Shown here piece after piece: positions 43,211 through 51,626 of a stretch of 64,000 bases of DNA. Origin of the DNA: Streptomyces phaeolivaceus. GTDB lineage: Bacteria; Actinomycetota; Actinomycetes; Streptomycetales; Streptomycetaceae. Each line of letters starts with the position of its first letter. The stretch's first letter is position 1. Where the stretch lies: NCBI RefSeq assembly GCF_009184865.1, contig NZ_CP045096.1, positions 2,108,001 through 2,172,000 of the forward strand, read 5' to 3'. A model generated the notes under the pieces. That model worked only from the letters and a program-made list of their open reading frames with translations, searched no databases and was not told the origin of the DNA. Position numbers and translations under genes: made by a program.

Positions 43211-43477
43211 ATGCGTACCGGCAGTGAACCGACGACAGCGCGCAGTCCTCTGCGGATGCGGCTCTGGCTGAGCGTATGGGGTCTGATCTGGGCGATCGCC
43301 GGGACTGCGGCCTTCGTGCTCGTCGGCCGCCCCGGGTGGGCCGTCGCCTGCGGGGTGCTGTGGCTGATCGTCACCGTCGACCTGGTCATGGTCGTACGCC
43401 ACATCCGCCAGGGCCCGCACTACCAGCCGGGCCGGGACGTCCCGCCGTACCAGCCGCCGAGGCACCGCCACCCGTAG
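43211..43477 (+). CDS. DUF6343-type small membrane protein
   Basis: 88 residues. Two membrane helices (about 16-38 and 40-62) connected by GRPGWA, flanked by a Ser/Thr/Arg N-terminus (RTGSEPTTARSPLRMRLWLS) and a basic Pro/His-rich tail (HIRQGPHYQPGRDVPPYQPP). The arrangement matches DUF6343. Function unknown. ATG 43211 has GGAGGAGATCC upstream. Confidence 0.8.
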   Translation: MRTGSEPTTARSPLRMRLWLSVWGLIWAIAGTAAFVLVGRPGWAVACGVLWLIVTVDLVMVVRHIRQGPHYQPGRDVPPYQPPRHRHP

Positions 43478-43497
43478 CGAGCGCCCCCGCGCGGCCG

Positions 43498-43878
43498 TCA
43501 GGAATCGAAGCGTGCCGCTTCCAGGTACTCCGGGTTCGGGTCCAGGGCCGCAGCCAGCCGGAAGTGGCGCTTGGCCTGGTCGTCGCGGGCCTGGCGCTGG
43601 TAGGTGCGCGCGAGGGCGAAGTGCGCGAACGCGTTGTCCGGCTCGCGCTCCAGGACGATGGTGAACTCCAGCTCGGCCGGGCGCAGTTGGGCCGCCGCGA
43701 AGAAGGCGCGGGCGCGCAGCAGCCGGGCCGCCGTGTTCTCGGGGTGCTCGGCTATGACCCGGTCGAGCAGCTTGACCGCGCCCCGCGGATCGCGCGCGGC
43801 GAGCAGTTGCTCGGCGGCGCGGAAGTCGATGACATGCGTCTGAGGGCTACGTCCGGTGGAACCGCTGGTCTCGGGCAC
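43498..43878 (-). CDS. Tetratricopeptide-repeat protein
   Basis: 126 residues. Two to three TPR-like helical pairs: AAEQLLAARDPRGAVKLLDRVIAEHPENTAARLLRARAF (split), EFTIVLEREPDNAFAHFALARTYQRQ, HFRLAAALDPNPEYLEAA. Such proteins bind partners by superhelix; the partner is unknown. It is in line with coaE on the same strand, 49 bases downstream of the coaE stop. ATG 43878 has AGGGAAGG upstream. Confidence 0.88.
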   Translation of the reverse strand: MPETSGSTGRSPQTHVIDFRAAEQLLAARDPRGAVKLLDRVIAEHPENTAARLLRARAFFAAAQLRPAELEFTIVLEREPDNAFAHFALARTYQRQARDDQAKRHFRLAAALDPNPEYLEAARFDS

Positions 43879-43927
43879 GGCTGAGTCCTTCCCTTGCTGC
43901 GAGGGTTCAACGCCCCCTGCGACCCCG

Positions 43928-44557
43928 CTATTCCTGTGTGTGTTCGGACCGCTCCCGGGGCGCGTGTGCCCGTCGTACGAGGTCCGCCCAGACGTCCCGC
44001 ACGCGTCTGCGCAGGTCGTCCAGGGGAACGTCGTTGTCGATGACGATGTCCGCGATCTCCCGCCGCTTCTCGCGGGTGGCCTGGGCGGCCATGCGCGCGC
44101 GGGCGTCCTCCTCGGTCATGCCGCGCAGGCGGACGAGGCGGTCGAGCTGGGTCTCGGGGGCCACGTCCACGACGACCACCAGGTCGTACAGCGGGGCGAG
44201 TCCGTTCTCGGCGAGCAGGGGGACGTCGTGGACGACGACGGAGTCCTCGGCGGCGGCGTTCTCCAGCTCTCTGGAGCGGGCGCCCACCAGGGGGTGCACG
44301 ATCGCGTTCAGCGCGGCGAGCTTCTCGGGGTCGGCGAAGACGAGGGAGCCGAGCTTCGGCCGGTCCAGGCTGCCGTCCTCGGCGAGCACGCCCTCGCCGA
44401 AGGTGTCGACGACCGCCGCGAGCCCGGGGGTGCCCGGTGCGACGACCTCGCGTGCGATGCGGTCGGCGTCGATCAGCACGGCGCCGCACTCCACGAGCAG
44501 CCGCGACACCTCGCTCTTGCCGGCGCCGATTCCGCCGGTGAGACCCAGTTTCAGCAT
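43928..44557 (-). CDS. coaE: Dephospho-CoA kinase
   Basis: 209 residues, P-loop kinase CoaE. Walker [12 protein letters not shown] at 5-15, [15 protein letters not shown], the CoA-binding part [14 protein letters not shown], and the lid segment [24 protein letters not shown] (split). It phosphorylates the ribose 3'-OH of dephospho-CoA, the last step of CoA synthesis. Start ATG 44557 (MLKLGLTGG); the open frame extends 15 codons upstream without ribosome site. Standard length and near-standard context beside rpsA. Confidence 0.97.
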   Translation of the reverse strand: MLKLGLTGGIGAGKSEVSRLLVECGAVLIDADRIAREVVAPGTPGLAAVVDTFGEGVLAEDGSLDRPKLGSLVFADPEKLAALNAIVHPLVGARSRELENAAAEDSVVVHDVPLLAENGLAPLYDLVVVVDVAPETQLDRLVRLRGMTEEDARARMAAQATREKRREIADIVIDNDVPLDDLRRRVRDVWADLVRRAHAPRERSEHTQE

Positions 44558-44633
44558 GCCCGGCAGCTTAGGCCCTGCCACTGACACCGCCACAGGGCCC
44601 ACCGACGAATCCCGGTCCTCACAGACCCCGGTC

Positions 44634-44683
44634 CTCCGGATTCCAGCTCTCCGGATTCCAGCTCTCCGGATTCCAGCTCTCCG
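44634..44683 (-). repeat. 15-bp tandem repeat between coaE and the PAC2 gene
   Basis: Three perfect copies of CTCCGGATTCCAGCT plus a partial fourth. It lies between the stop of the PAC2 gene (44693) and coaE (44557), on the minus strand, so transcription through to coaE would include it. Confidence 0.9.
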
Positions 44684-44692
44684 GACCCGGTC

Positions 44693-45631
44693 TCAGCCGT
44701 CGCCCTCACGCTCCGCCAGGAACTTCTCGAACTCGCGCCCGATCTCGTCCGCGGACGGGATGTCGACGGGCTCGGCAAGCATGTTGCCCCGTGTCTCGGC
44801 GCCCGCCGCCGCGTCGTACTGGTGCTCAAGGCCCTGCACCAGGGCGACCAGTTCCTCGTCGCCCTCGCGGATCTGCCGGTCGATCTCCGTCTGTGTGCGG
44901 TGCGCCTCCGTGCGCAGCGCGTGCGCGACGGCGGGCAGCACCAGCCCGGTGGCCGCCGTGACGGCCTCCAGGACGGTCAGGGCGGCGTCCGGGTAGGGCG
45001 AGCGGGCGATGTAGTGCGGCACGTGCGCGGCGACGCCCAGCACGTCGTGTCCGGCCTCCATGAGGCGGTACTCCAGGAGGGACTCGGCGCTGCCGGGTAC
45101 CTGGGCCTCCTCGAAGGGGCTGCGGTGGCCGGGGACCAGCTCGGCGCGGTTGCCGTGCGGGGTGAGGCCGACGGGGCGGGTGTGCGGGACGCCCATGGGG
45201 ATGCCGTGGAAGTTCACCGACAGGCGCACGCCGAGCCGTTCCACGATCTGCCGGACGGCGGCGGCGAAGCGCTCCCACTCGACGTCCGGCTCGGGGCCCG
45301 ACAGCAGCAGGAAGGGTGCTCCGGTGGCGTCCTGGACGAGCCGTACGTCGAGCGTCGGCTCCTCGTAAGCGGTCCAGCGGTCGCGCTTGAACGTGAGCAG
45401 CGGGCGCCGCGCGCGGTAGTCCACGAGCCGGTCGTGGTCGAAGCGGGCCACCACCTGGTGGGGCAGTGAGCCGAGCAGTCGTTCGACGATCTGGTCGCCC
45501 GTCTCACCCGCGTCGATGTATCCGTCGAAGTGGTAGAGCATGACAAGTCCCGCCGACTCCTGGGCGAGCGCCATGTCGACGACTGCCAGGCCCTTCGGCT
45601 CCCATGCGTACAAACCCTGCGGATCAAGCAC
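44693..45631 (-). CDS. PAC2-family (proteasome assembly chaperone-like) protein
   Basis: 312 residues. The PAC2 domain covers about 25-250: [74 protein letters not shown] and [16 protein letters not shown]. In actinobacteria these stand with the proteasome system by homology, but are not proven partners. The C-terminus is Glu/Asp-rich ([19 protein letters not shown]) and ends REGDG. GTG 45631 has GGAGGAGC upstream. Confidence 0.88.
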   Translation of the reverse strand: MLDPQGLYAWEPKGLAVVDMALAQESAGLVMLYHFDGYIDAGETGDQIVERLLGSLPHQVVARFDHDRLVDYRARRPLLTFKRDRWTAYEEPTLDVRLVQDATGAPFLLLSGPEPDVEWERFAAAVRQIVERLGVRLSVNFHGIPMGVPHTRPVGLTPHGNRAELVPGHRSPFEEAQVPGSAESLLEYRLMEAGHDVLGVAAHVPHYIARSPYPDAALTVLEAVTAATGLVLPAVAHALRTEAHRTQTEIDRQIREGDEELVALVQGLEHQYDAAAGAETRGNMLAEPVDIPSADEIGREFEKFLAEREGDG

Positions 45632-45700
45632 TGTGACCGCTCCTCCTCGTGTTCCTCCTCCACAACGCGGAACGGTGGCCGGGCATTCCCGGAAACCGCT

Positions 45701-46020
45701 TCACGAATACGGCCCGCGCCCGTCACGACCGCCGCATGCGCGCTCCACGCGCGCGTGGAGCGCGGTCACGGCGAGCGGTTTGTGGCGGCGGTGGTCGGGT
45801 CCGCCGGGGACGGAGTTCCGGGCGGCCTCCACATGGGGTGTCCGGCGCCGGTGGTGGGAGAACGAGGACGCCGGCTCCGTGCGGTACTTGGCGCCGTGGA
45901 TCCCCACCCCCGCGGCCACCGCGCGCCGTTCGCGCTCCCGGGGCGCGATCCGAGCGCAGGAGTCGGGCGTGGCACCGAAGTTGTAGTCGCCGACCAGCAC
46001 TCCGCGTCCACGGAGCGTGA
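45701..46020 (-). pseudogene. Possible remnant of an endonuclease/exonuclease/phosphatase gene
   Basis: In the 630-base gap between the PAC2 gene and rpsA, a minus-strand frame reads GRGVLVGDYNFGATPDSCAR and later NSVPGGPDHRRHKPLAVTAL before its stop at 45701, with high third-position G/C. GDYN and the late PDHR..PLAVT resemble the GD(F/Y)N and SDHxP motifs of the EEP superfamily. The N-terminal two thirds of such a gene are missing, and no credible start exists; the rpsA terminator lies just upstream. This is a weak call. Confidence 0.3.
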
Positions 46021-46198
46021 AGTCGCCCTTCCGGGGCGCGCGGTGGGGCCCGTGCGCGCCGGGCGGCTTCCGCTGTGGGCGCGAGCCCCAGTGCGCCCGT
46101 CGTCCCGAACAAACGCCCCCGCGCCACCGGCCGGTCCCTCCGCGCGGAAACCGCCGTCGGCTGCTCGCCCGTGAGGGCCCGCGCCCCCGGAGCAGCAC

Positions 46199-46232
46199 TG
46201 AGGGCCCGCACCCAGAAGGGTGCGGGCCCTCA
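46199..46232 (-). terminator. Strong hairpin terminator of rpsA
   Basis: Perfect 15-bp stem, tgagggcccgcaccc (46199-46213) with gggtgcgggccctca (46218-46232), tetraloop AGAA. It lies 32 bases after the rpsA stop. Confidence 0.9.
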
Positions 46233-46264
46233 AGCGTCATCGGCTAACGGTCAGCCGTGAGTGC

Positions 46265-47761
46265 TCAGCTCTGGCCGCCGGCCAGCTTCTCGCGGAGAGC
46301 CGCCAGGGCCTCGTCCGAAGCCAGGGCGCCGGAGGTGTCCGCACCCTCGGAGGAGTACGAGCCACCACCCGCGGCCGGAGCCGCACCCGCGGCGTCGCCG
46401 CCCTCGGCCGCGGCAGCGGCGTCGGCCTCGCGGGACTTGATGACCTGGGCCTGGTGCTGCTCGAAGCGCTGCTGCGCCTCGGCGTACTGGCCCTCCCAAG
46501 CCTCGCGCTGGGTCTCGTAGCCCTCGAGCCAGTCGTTGGTCTCGGGGTCGAAGCCCTCGGGGTAGATGTAGTTGCCCTGGTCGTCGTAGGACGCGGCCAT
46601 GCCGTACAGGGTCGGGTCGAACTCGACCGAGGCCGGGTCGGCACCGAAGGACTCGTTGGCCTGCTTCAGCGAGAGGCTGATGCGGCGGCGCTCGAGGTCG
46701 ATGTCGATGACCTTGACGAAGATCTCGTCGTTGACCTGGACGACCTGCTCCGGGATCTCCACGTGGCGCTCGGCCAGCTCGGAGATGTGGACCAGACCCT
46801 CGATGCCCTCGTCGACGCGCACGAACGCGCCGAAGGGAACGAGCTTGGTGACCTTACCGGGAACGACCTGCCCGATCTGGTGCGTGCGGGCGAACTGCTG
46901 CCACGGGTCCTCCTGGGTCGCCTTCAGCGACAGGGAGACGCGCTCGCGGTCCATGTCGACGTCGAGGACCTCGACCGTGACCTCCTGGCCGACCTCGACG
47001 ACCTCGGAGGGGTGGTCGATGTGCTTCCAGGAGAGCTCGGAGACGTGGACGAGACCGTCGACGCCGCCGAGGTCCACGAACGCACCGAAGTTGACGATCG
47101 AGGAGACGACGCCGGAGCGGACCTGGCCCTTCTGCAGGGTCGTGAGGAAGGTCTGGCGGACCTCGCTCTGGGTCTGCTCCAGCCAGGCGCGGCGGGACAG
47201 GACCACGTTGTTGCGGTTCTTGTCCAGCTCGATGATCTTGGCCTCGAGCTCCTTGCCCACGTAGGGCTGGAGGTCGCGGACACGGCGCATCTCGACGAGG
47301 GAGGCCGGCAGGAAGCCACGGAGGCCGATGTCGAGGATGAGTCCACCCTTGACGACCTCGATGACGGTACCGGTGACGATGCCGTCCTCTTCCTTGATCT
47401 TCTCGATGGTGCCCCAGGCGCGCTCGTACTGGGCGCGCTTCTTCGAGAGGATCAGGCGGCCTTCCTTGTCCTCCTTCTGGAGAACAAGGGCTTCGATCTC
47501 GTCGCCGACCTTGACGACCTCGTTCGGGTCGACGTCGTGCTTGATCGAGAGCTCGCGGCTCGGGATGACACCTTCGGTCTTGTAACCGATGTCGAGCAGG
47601 ACCTCGTCCCGGTCGACCTTCACGATGACGCCGTCGACGATGTCGCCGTCGTTGAAGTACTTGATCGTCTCGTCGATCGCGGCGAGGAAGGCTTCCTCGT
47701 TACCGATGTCGTTGACCGCAACCTGCGGGGTGGTGGCGGTGGTCTCGGTGCTGCTCGTCAT
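46265..47761 (-). CDS. rpsA: 30S ribosomal protein S1
   Basis: 498 residues with four S1 (OB-fold) repeats at about 38-107, 125-190, 211-279 and 296-365, for example GVVSSIVNFGAFVDLGGVDG and GKVTKLVPFGAFVRVDEGIEG (near the third and fourth). The C-terminal part, Ala/Gly/Glu-rich (EADAAAAAEGGDAAG), is typical of actinobacterial S1 and shorter than the six-domain E. coli form. It binds mRNA and aids initiation on structured or leadered messages. ATG 47761 has GGAG about eleven bases upstream; the upstream open frame to 47869 is leader. Confidence 0.98.
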   Translation of the reverse strand: MTSSTETTATTPQVAVNDIGNEEAFLAAIDETIKYFNDGDIVDGVIVKVDRDEVLLDIGYKTEGVIPSRELSIKHDVDPNEVVKVGDEIEALVLQKEDKEGRLILSKKRAQYERAWGTIEKIKEEDGIVTGTVIEVVKGGLILDIGLRGFLPASLVEMRRVRDLQPYVGKELEAKIIELDKNRNNVVLSRRAWLEQTQSEVRQTFLTTLQKGQVRSGVVSSIVNFGAFVDLGGVDGLVHVSELSWKHIDHPSEVVEVGQEVTVEVLDVDMDRERVSLSLKATQEDPWQQFARTHQIGQVVPGKVTKLVPFGAFVRVDEGIEGLVHISELAERHVEIPEQVVQVNDEIFVKVIDIDLERRRISLSLKQANESFGADPASVEFDPTLYGMAASYDDQGNYIYPEGFDPETNDWLEGYETQREAWEGQYAEAQQRFEQHQAQVIKSREADAAAAAEGGDAAGAAPAAGGGSYSSEGADTSGALASDEALAALREKLAGGQS

Positions 47762-47963
47762 GTGGGAAAGGGCTCCGGTACGGACATTGAAGTCGTAGGT
47801 ACTGCTACGCCGGGAGCCCGTGTCGCTCTGAAGAAGGCCGGACAGCCAAGGAAGCGCCACACCAGGCAAAAAGCCGGTGACGCCTCGAAAACCGAGGGGA
47901 CATACGACAGATGCGAGCGCAGCCTGCTACGTCTGAGGTGCGCAGGCCCGCAGCGCAACTTGT

Positions 47964-47992
47964 AGCATACGGGGGCAGCCAGGCAGGGTCAA
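47964..47992 (-). promoter_or_regulatory. Sigma-HrdB-type promoter of rpsA
   Basis: Reading the minus strand: TTGACC (-35), 17-base spacer, TATGCT (-10). The predicted start is near 47957, giving a 5' leader of about 195 bases, long enough for regulation by S1 itself (inference). Confidence 0.75.
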
Positions 47993-48081
47993 TGCGCGAA
48001 GGCGCACACCCGGGGCGGAACGCCGCATACCCGGCACAAAACCTGTCCCTTGAGGCCACGCGGGCCTGGGAGACCCCATTC

Positions 48082-48999
48082 GTGACACCACCGGAGCGGG
48101 TCGCGCCACGCAGGTTACGGAAGAGTACGACGAGGGAGCCGATCATCCAAGAGCCCGATGTCCACGAAGCCGACGCGGTCCACGGGGCCGGCGACACGTC
48201 CGAGGCGGACGACGCGGAGGCCACCCGGCGCGACGCCGGGGTGACGGAGAGTTCCCGGGCCAACCGGGGCTGGTGGGACCGCAACGCCGACGAGTACCAG
48301 ATCGAGCACGGCACGTTCCTCGGCGACGACCGGTTCGTCTGGGGTCCGGAAGGGCTCGACGAGGTGGAGGCGGAGCTGCTGGGGCCGCCCGAGGAGTTGA
48401 AGGGCAGCGACGTCCTGGAGATCGGCGCCGGTGCCGCGCAGTGCGCGCGCTGGCTGGCCGCCCAGGGTGCCCGCCCGGTCGCCCTGGACCTCTCCCACCG
48501 CCAGCTGCAGCACGCCCTGCGCATCGGCGGATCGTTCCCCCTGGTGTGCGCCGACGCCGGTGATCTGCCGTTCGCGGACGCCTCCTTCGACCTGGCGTGC
48601 TCGGCGTACGGGGCGCTGCCCTTCGTCGCCGACCCCGTGCGGGTGCTGCGGGAGGTCCGCCGAGTGCTGCGCCCCGGTGGCCGTTTCGTCTTCTCGGCGA
48701 CCCATCCGATCCGCTGGGCCTTCCCCGACGAGCCCGGCCCCGAGGGCCTCACCGTCTCCGGCTCCTACTTCGACCGCACGCCGTACGTCGAGCAGGACGA
48801 CAAGGGGAACGCGGTCTACGTCGAGCACCACCGCACGATCGGCGACCGCGTCCGGGACGTCGTGGCGGCGGGCTTCCGGCTGGTCGACCTGGTGGAGCCG
48901 GAGTGGCCCTCCTGGAACACCTCCGAGTGGGGCGGCTGGTCCCCGCTGCGCGGCAACCTGATCCCCGGGACGGCGATCTTCGTGTGCGAGCGGGACTGA
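48082..48999 (+). CDS. SAM-dependent methyltransferase
   Basis: 305 residues. After an acidic, low-complexity N-terminal stretch (about 1-55) comes WWDRNADEYQIEHGTFLGDD, then motif I VLEIGAGAAQCARWLAAQG, ALDLSHRQLQHA, CADAGDLPFADASFDLACSA, and RVLRPGGRFVFSATHPIRW. It resembles small-molecule methyltransferases; substrate unknown. The start is uncertain: GTG 48082 has GGGAGACC upstream, but GTG 48241 gives the domain alone. Divergent from rpsA, 320 bases away. Confidence 0.82.
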   Translation: MTPPERVAPRRLRKSTTREPIIQEPDVHEADAVHGAGDTSEADDAEATRRDAGVTESSRANRGWWDRNADEYQIEHGTFLGDDRFVWGPEGLDEVEAELLGPPEELKGSDVLEIGAGAAQCARWLAAQGARPVALDLSHRQLQHALRIGGSFPLVCADAGDLPFADASFDLACSAYGALPFVADPVRVLREVRRVLRPGGRFVFSATHPIRWAFPDEPGPEGLTVSGSYFDRTPYVEQDDKGNAVYVEHHRTIGDRVRDVVAAGFRLVDLVEPEWPSWNTSEWGGWSPLRGNLIPGTAIFVCERD

Positions 49000-49024
49000 G
49001 GGGAGCACGCGACACACTGGGGGC

Positions 49025-51589
49025 GTGATCCGTTACGACGCCCTGGACGCGCTGCCCGTGCGCGGCGCCCTGCCCGCTCTGGACACCGCTCTGGAGGGGC
49101 ACGGCACCGCCGTCCTCGTGGCGCCGCCCGGCACGGGCAAGACGACGCTGGTGCCGCTCGCCCTGGCGGGGCTGCTGGACGGCGGCCCCGTACGGCGGGT
49201 GGTCGTCGCCGAACCACGGCGGATCGCGGCGCGGGCGGCGGCACGGCGGATGGCGTGGCTGCTGGGCGAGAAGGTCGGCGAGAGCGTCGGCTACACCGTG
49301 CGCGGCGAACGGGTCGTCGGTCCACGCGCGCGCGTGGAGGTCGTCACGACCGGTGTCCTGCTGCAACGGTTGCAGCGGGACCAGGAGTTGCCGGGCGTCG
49401 ACGTCGTCGTGCTCGACGAGTGCCATGAACGGCATCTGGACGCGGACACGGTCGCGGCGTTCCTCCTGGACGTACGCGCGGCGCTGCGGCCCGAACTGCG
49501 GCTGGTGGCGGCGTCGGCGACGACGGACGCGCAGGGCTGGGCCCGGCTGCTGGGCGGGGCGCCGGTGGTCGCGGCGCAGGGGGTGTCGTACCCCGTCGAG
49601 ATCGTGTGGGCGCCGCCGGCCCGTCCGGTACGGCCGCCGCACGGGATGCGGGTGGACCCGGCGGCGTTGACGCATGTGGCGTCGGTGGTGCGGCGGGCGC
49701 TGGCCGAACGGGAGGGTGACGTCCTGTGCTTCCTGCCGGGGGTCGGCGAGATCGCGCGGGTGGCCGGGCAGCTGGGGGATCTCGGTGACGTGGAGGTGCT
49801 CCAGGTGCACGGGCGGGCGCCGGCGGCCGTGCAGGACGCGGTGCTGGCGGGCGGGGAGCGCCGTCGGGTGGTCCTGGCGACCTCGGTGGCCGAGTCCTCG
49901 CTGACGGTGCCCGGGGTGCGGGTGGTCGTGGACTCCGGGCTCGCGCGGGAGCCACGGGTCGACCACGCGCGCGGGCTGAGCGCGCTGACGACGGTACGGG
50001 CCTCGCAGGCGGCCGGGCGGCAACGGGCCGGGCGGGCGGGGCGCGAGGCTCCCGGCGCGGTCTACCGCTGCTGGGCGGAGGCCGAGGACGCCCGTCTGCC
50101 GCGCTTCCCCTCCCCGGAGATCAAGGTGGCCGACCTGACGGCGTTCGCCTTGCAGGCGGCGTGCTGGGGCGATCCGGAGGGGACCGGGCTCGCTCTGCTG
50201 GACCCGCCGCCGGGCGGGGCGATGGCGGCGGCGCGGAGCGTCCTCGCGGCGATCGGCGCGGTCTCCGCCACGGGGCGGGCCACGGAACGCGGCACCCGGA
50301 TGTCCCGCCTGGGCCTGCACCCCCGGCTGGCCCGCGCCCTCCTCGACGCGACGCCCCTGGTCGGAGCGGAGCGCGCGGCGGAGGTGGTCGCGCTGCTGAG
50401 CGAGGAGCCGCCACGGGAGTACGGCGACGATCTGGCCGCCGCGCTGCGCCGTGCCCGGCGCGGTGGTGACGCCTACGCGGCCCGCTGGCGCACGGAGACA
50501 CGGCGTCTGCGGGCCGCATCACCGCCCGCGCCTCCGGCGCGGTCCCTTTCCCACCCGCAATCCACCCATGACTCCCCACCGGGCGAACCGTGCGGTGATG
50601 CTCCGCAGGGTGGCGGGGAGGATCGGCGGGTCGGGGTGGTGGTGGCGCTCGCGTTTCCCGAGCGGGTCGCAAAGCGGGACGGGGGGTCGTATCTCATGGT
50701 CTCCGGGACTCGGGCCGAGGTGCCGGAGGGGTCCGCGTTGCGCGGGGTGCCCTGGATCGCCGTGGCTGTCGCCGACCGGGCGGTGGGCGCCGGGCACGCG
50801 CGCGTGCGGCTCGGGGTCGTCGTGGACGAGGGGGTCGCGAGGGAGGCCGCCGGGAATCTGTACGGCCGGGTGGAGGAGGTCGCGTGGCGGGACGGGGACG
50901 TCGTCGCCCGGCGGGTGGAGCGGCTGGGGGCCGTGGAGTTGGCGGTGCGGCCGTTGCGGGAGGCGGCACCCGGCCTCGTACGGGAGGCGTTGCTGGAAGG
51001 GCTGCGGACCGAGGGGCTCGGCCTGTTGCGGTGGTCCGAGGACGCGGCCCGGCTGCGGGAGCGGCTCGCGTTCCTGCGGGAGCGGCTCGGCGAGCCGTGG
51101 CCCGAGGTGTCCGACGGTGCCCTGCACGCGCGCGTGGACGACTGGTTGGAGCCGGAGTTGGGCCGGGCCCGGCGGCGGGCGGACCTCGGGCGGATCGACG
51201 CCGGGGAGGGGCTGCGGCGGCTGCTGCCGTGGGCCACGGGCGACGCCGTACGGCTGGACGAGCTGGCGCCCGAGCGGATCGAGGTGCCGAGCGGGTCCCG
51301 GATCCGGGTCGACTACGCGCGGCCCGAGCAGCCGGTGCTGGCGGTGAAGCTGCAGGAGATGTTCGGGCTGCGGGAGTCGCCCGTGCTGGCCGGGGTGCCG
51401 GTGCTGGTGCATCTGCTGTCGCCCGCCGGGCGGCCCGCCGCCGTCACCGCCGACCTCGCCTCGTTCTGGAGGGACGGGTACAAGGCCGTACGGGCGGAGC
51501 TGCGCGGGCGCTATCCCAAGCATCCGTGGCCCGAGGACCCGGCGACGGCCGAGGCGACCCGGCACACGAACGCGCGGCTCAGGCGTTGA
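49025..51589 (+). CDS. hrpB: ATP-dependent RNA helicase HrpB
   Basis: 854 residues, full HrpB: Walker A APPGTGKTTLVPLAL (about 33), DEAH-box variant LDECHERHLDAD (about 136), SATTDAQGWARLLGG, SVAESSLTVPGVRVV and QRAGRAGREAPG for motifs V-VI, then the HrpB-specific C-terminus (YLMVSGTRAEVPEGSAL, IPV/VDYARPEQPVLAVKLQEMFGL). The role of HrpB is unclear in vivo; it unwinds RNA or ribonucleoprotein. A Pro/Ser/Gly insert (about residues 498-535, SPPAPPARSLSHPQSTHDSP) breaks the middle and is not usual. GTG 49025 has GGGGGC upstream. Confidence 0.95.
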   Translation: MIRYDALDALPVRGALPALDTALEGHGTAVLVAPPGTGKTTLVPLALAGLLDGGPVRRVVVAEPRRIAARAAARRMAWLLGEKVGESVGYTVRGERVVGPRARVEVVTTGVLLQRLQRDQELPGVDVVVLDECHERHLDADTVAAFLLDVRAALRPELRLVAASATTDAQGWARLLGGAPVVAAQGVSYPVEIVWAPPARPVRPPHGMRVDPAALTHVASVVRRALAEREGDVLCFLPGVGEIARVAGQLGDLGDVEVLQVHGRAPAAVQDAVLAGGERRRVVLATSVAESSLTVPGVRVVVDSGLAREPRVDHARGLSALTTVRASQAAGRQRAGRAGREAPGAVYRCWAEAEDARLPRFPSPEIKVADLTAFALQAACWGDPEGTGLALLDPPPGGAMAAARSVLAAIGAVSATGRATERGTRMSRLGLHPRLARALLDATPLVGAERAAEVVALLSEEPPREYGDDLAAALRRARRGGDAYAARWRTETRRLRAASPPAPPARSLSHPQSTHDSPPGEPCGDAPQGGGEDRRVGVVVALAFPERVAKRDGGSYLMVSGTRAEVPEGSALRGVPWIAVAVADRAVGAGHARVRLGVVVDEGVAREAAGNLYGRVEEVAWRDGDVVARRVERLGAVELAVRPLREAAPGLVREALLEGLRTEGLGLLRWSEDAARLRERLAFLRERLGEPWPEVSDGALHARVDDWLEPELGRARRRADLGRIDAGEGLRRLLPWATGDAVRLDELAPERIEVPSGSRIRVDYARPEQPVLAVKLQEMFGLRESPVLAGVPVLVHLLSPAGRPAAVTADLASFWRDGYKAVRAELRGRYPKHPWPEDPATAEATRHTNARLRR

Positions 51590-51626
51590 CCGGCTCGGGG
51601 ACCGACCTGCTCGGGCGTCGATCCGC

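Noticed and set aside
45736..45757. GCTCCACGCGCGCGTGGAGC palindrome
   Set aside because: A similar CCACGCGCGCGTGG string occurs within hrpB, and such GC palindromes are expected in Streptomyces. No regulatory context was visible.
45530..46174. Plus-strand frames of 120-214 residues between the PAC2 gene and rpsA
   Set aside because: Arg/Gly/Pro-rich with no ribosome site or family. The minus-strand remnant is the only one with recognisable motifs.
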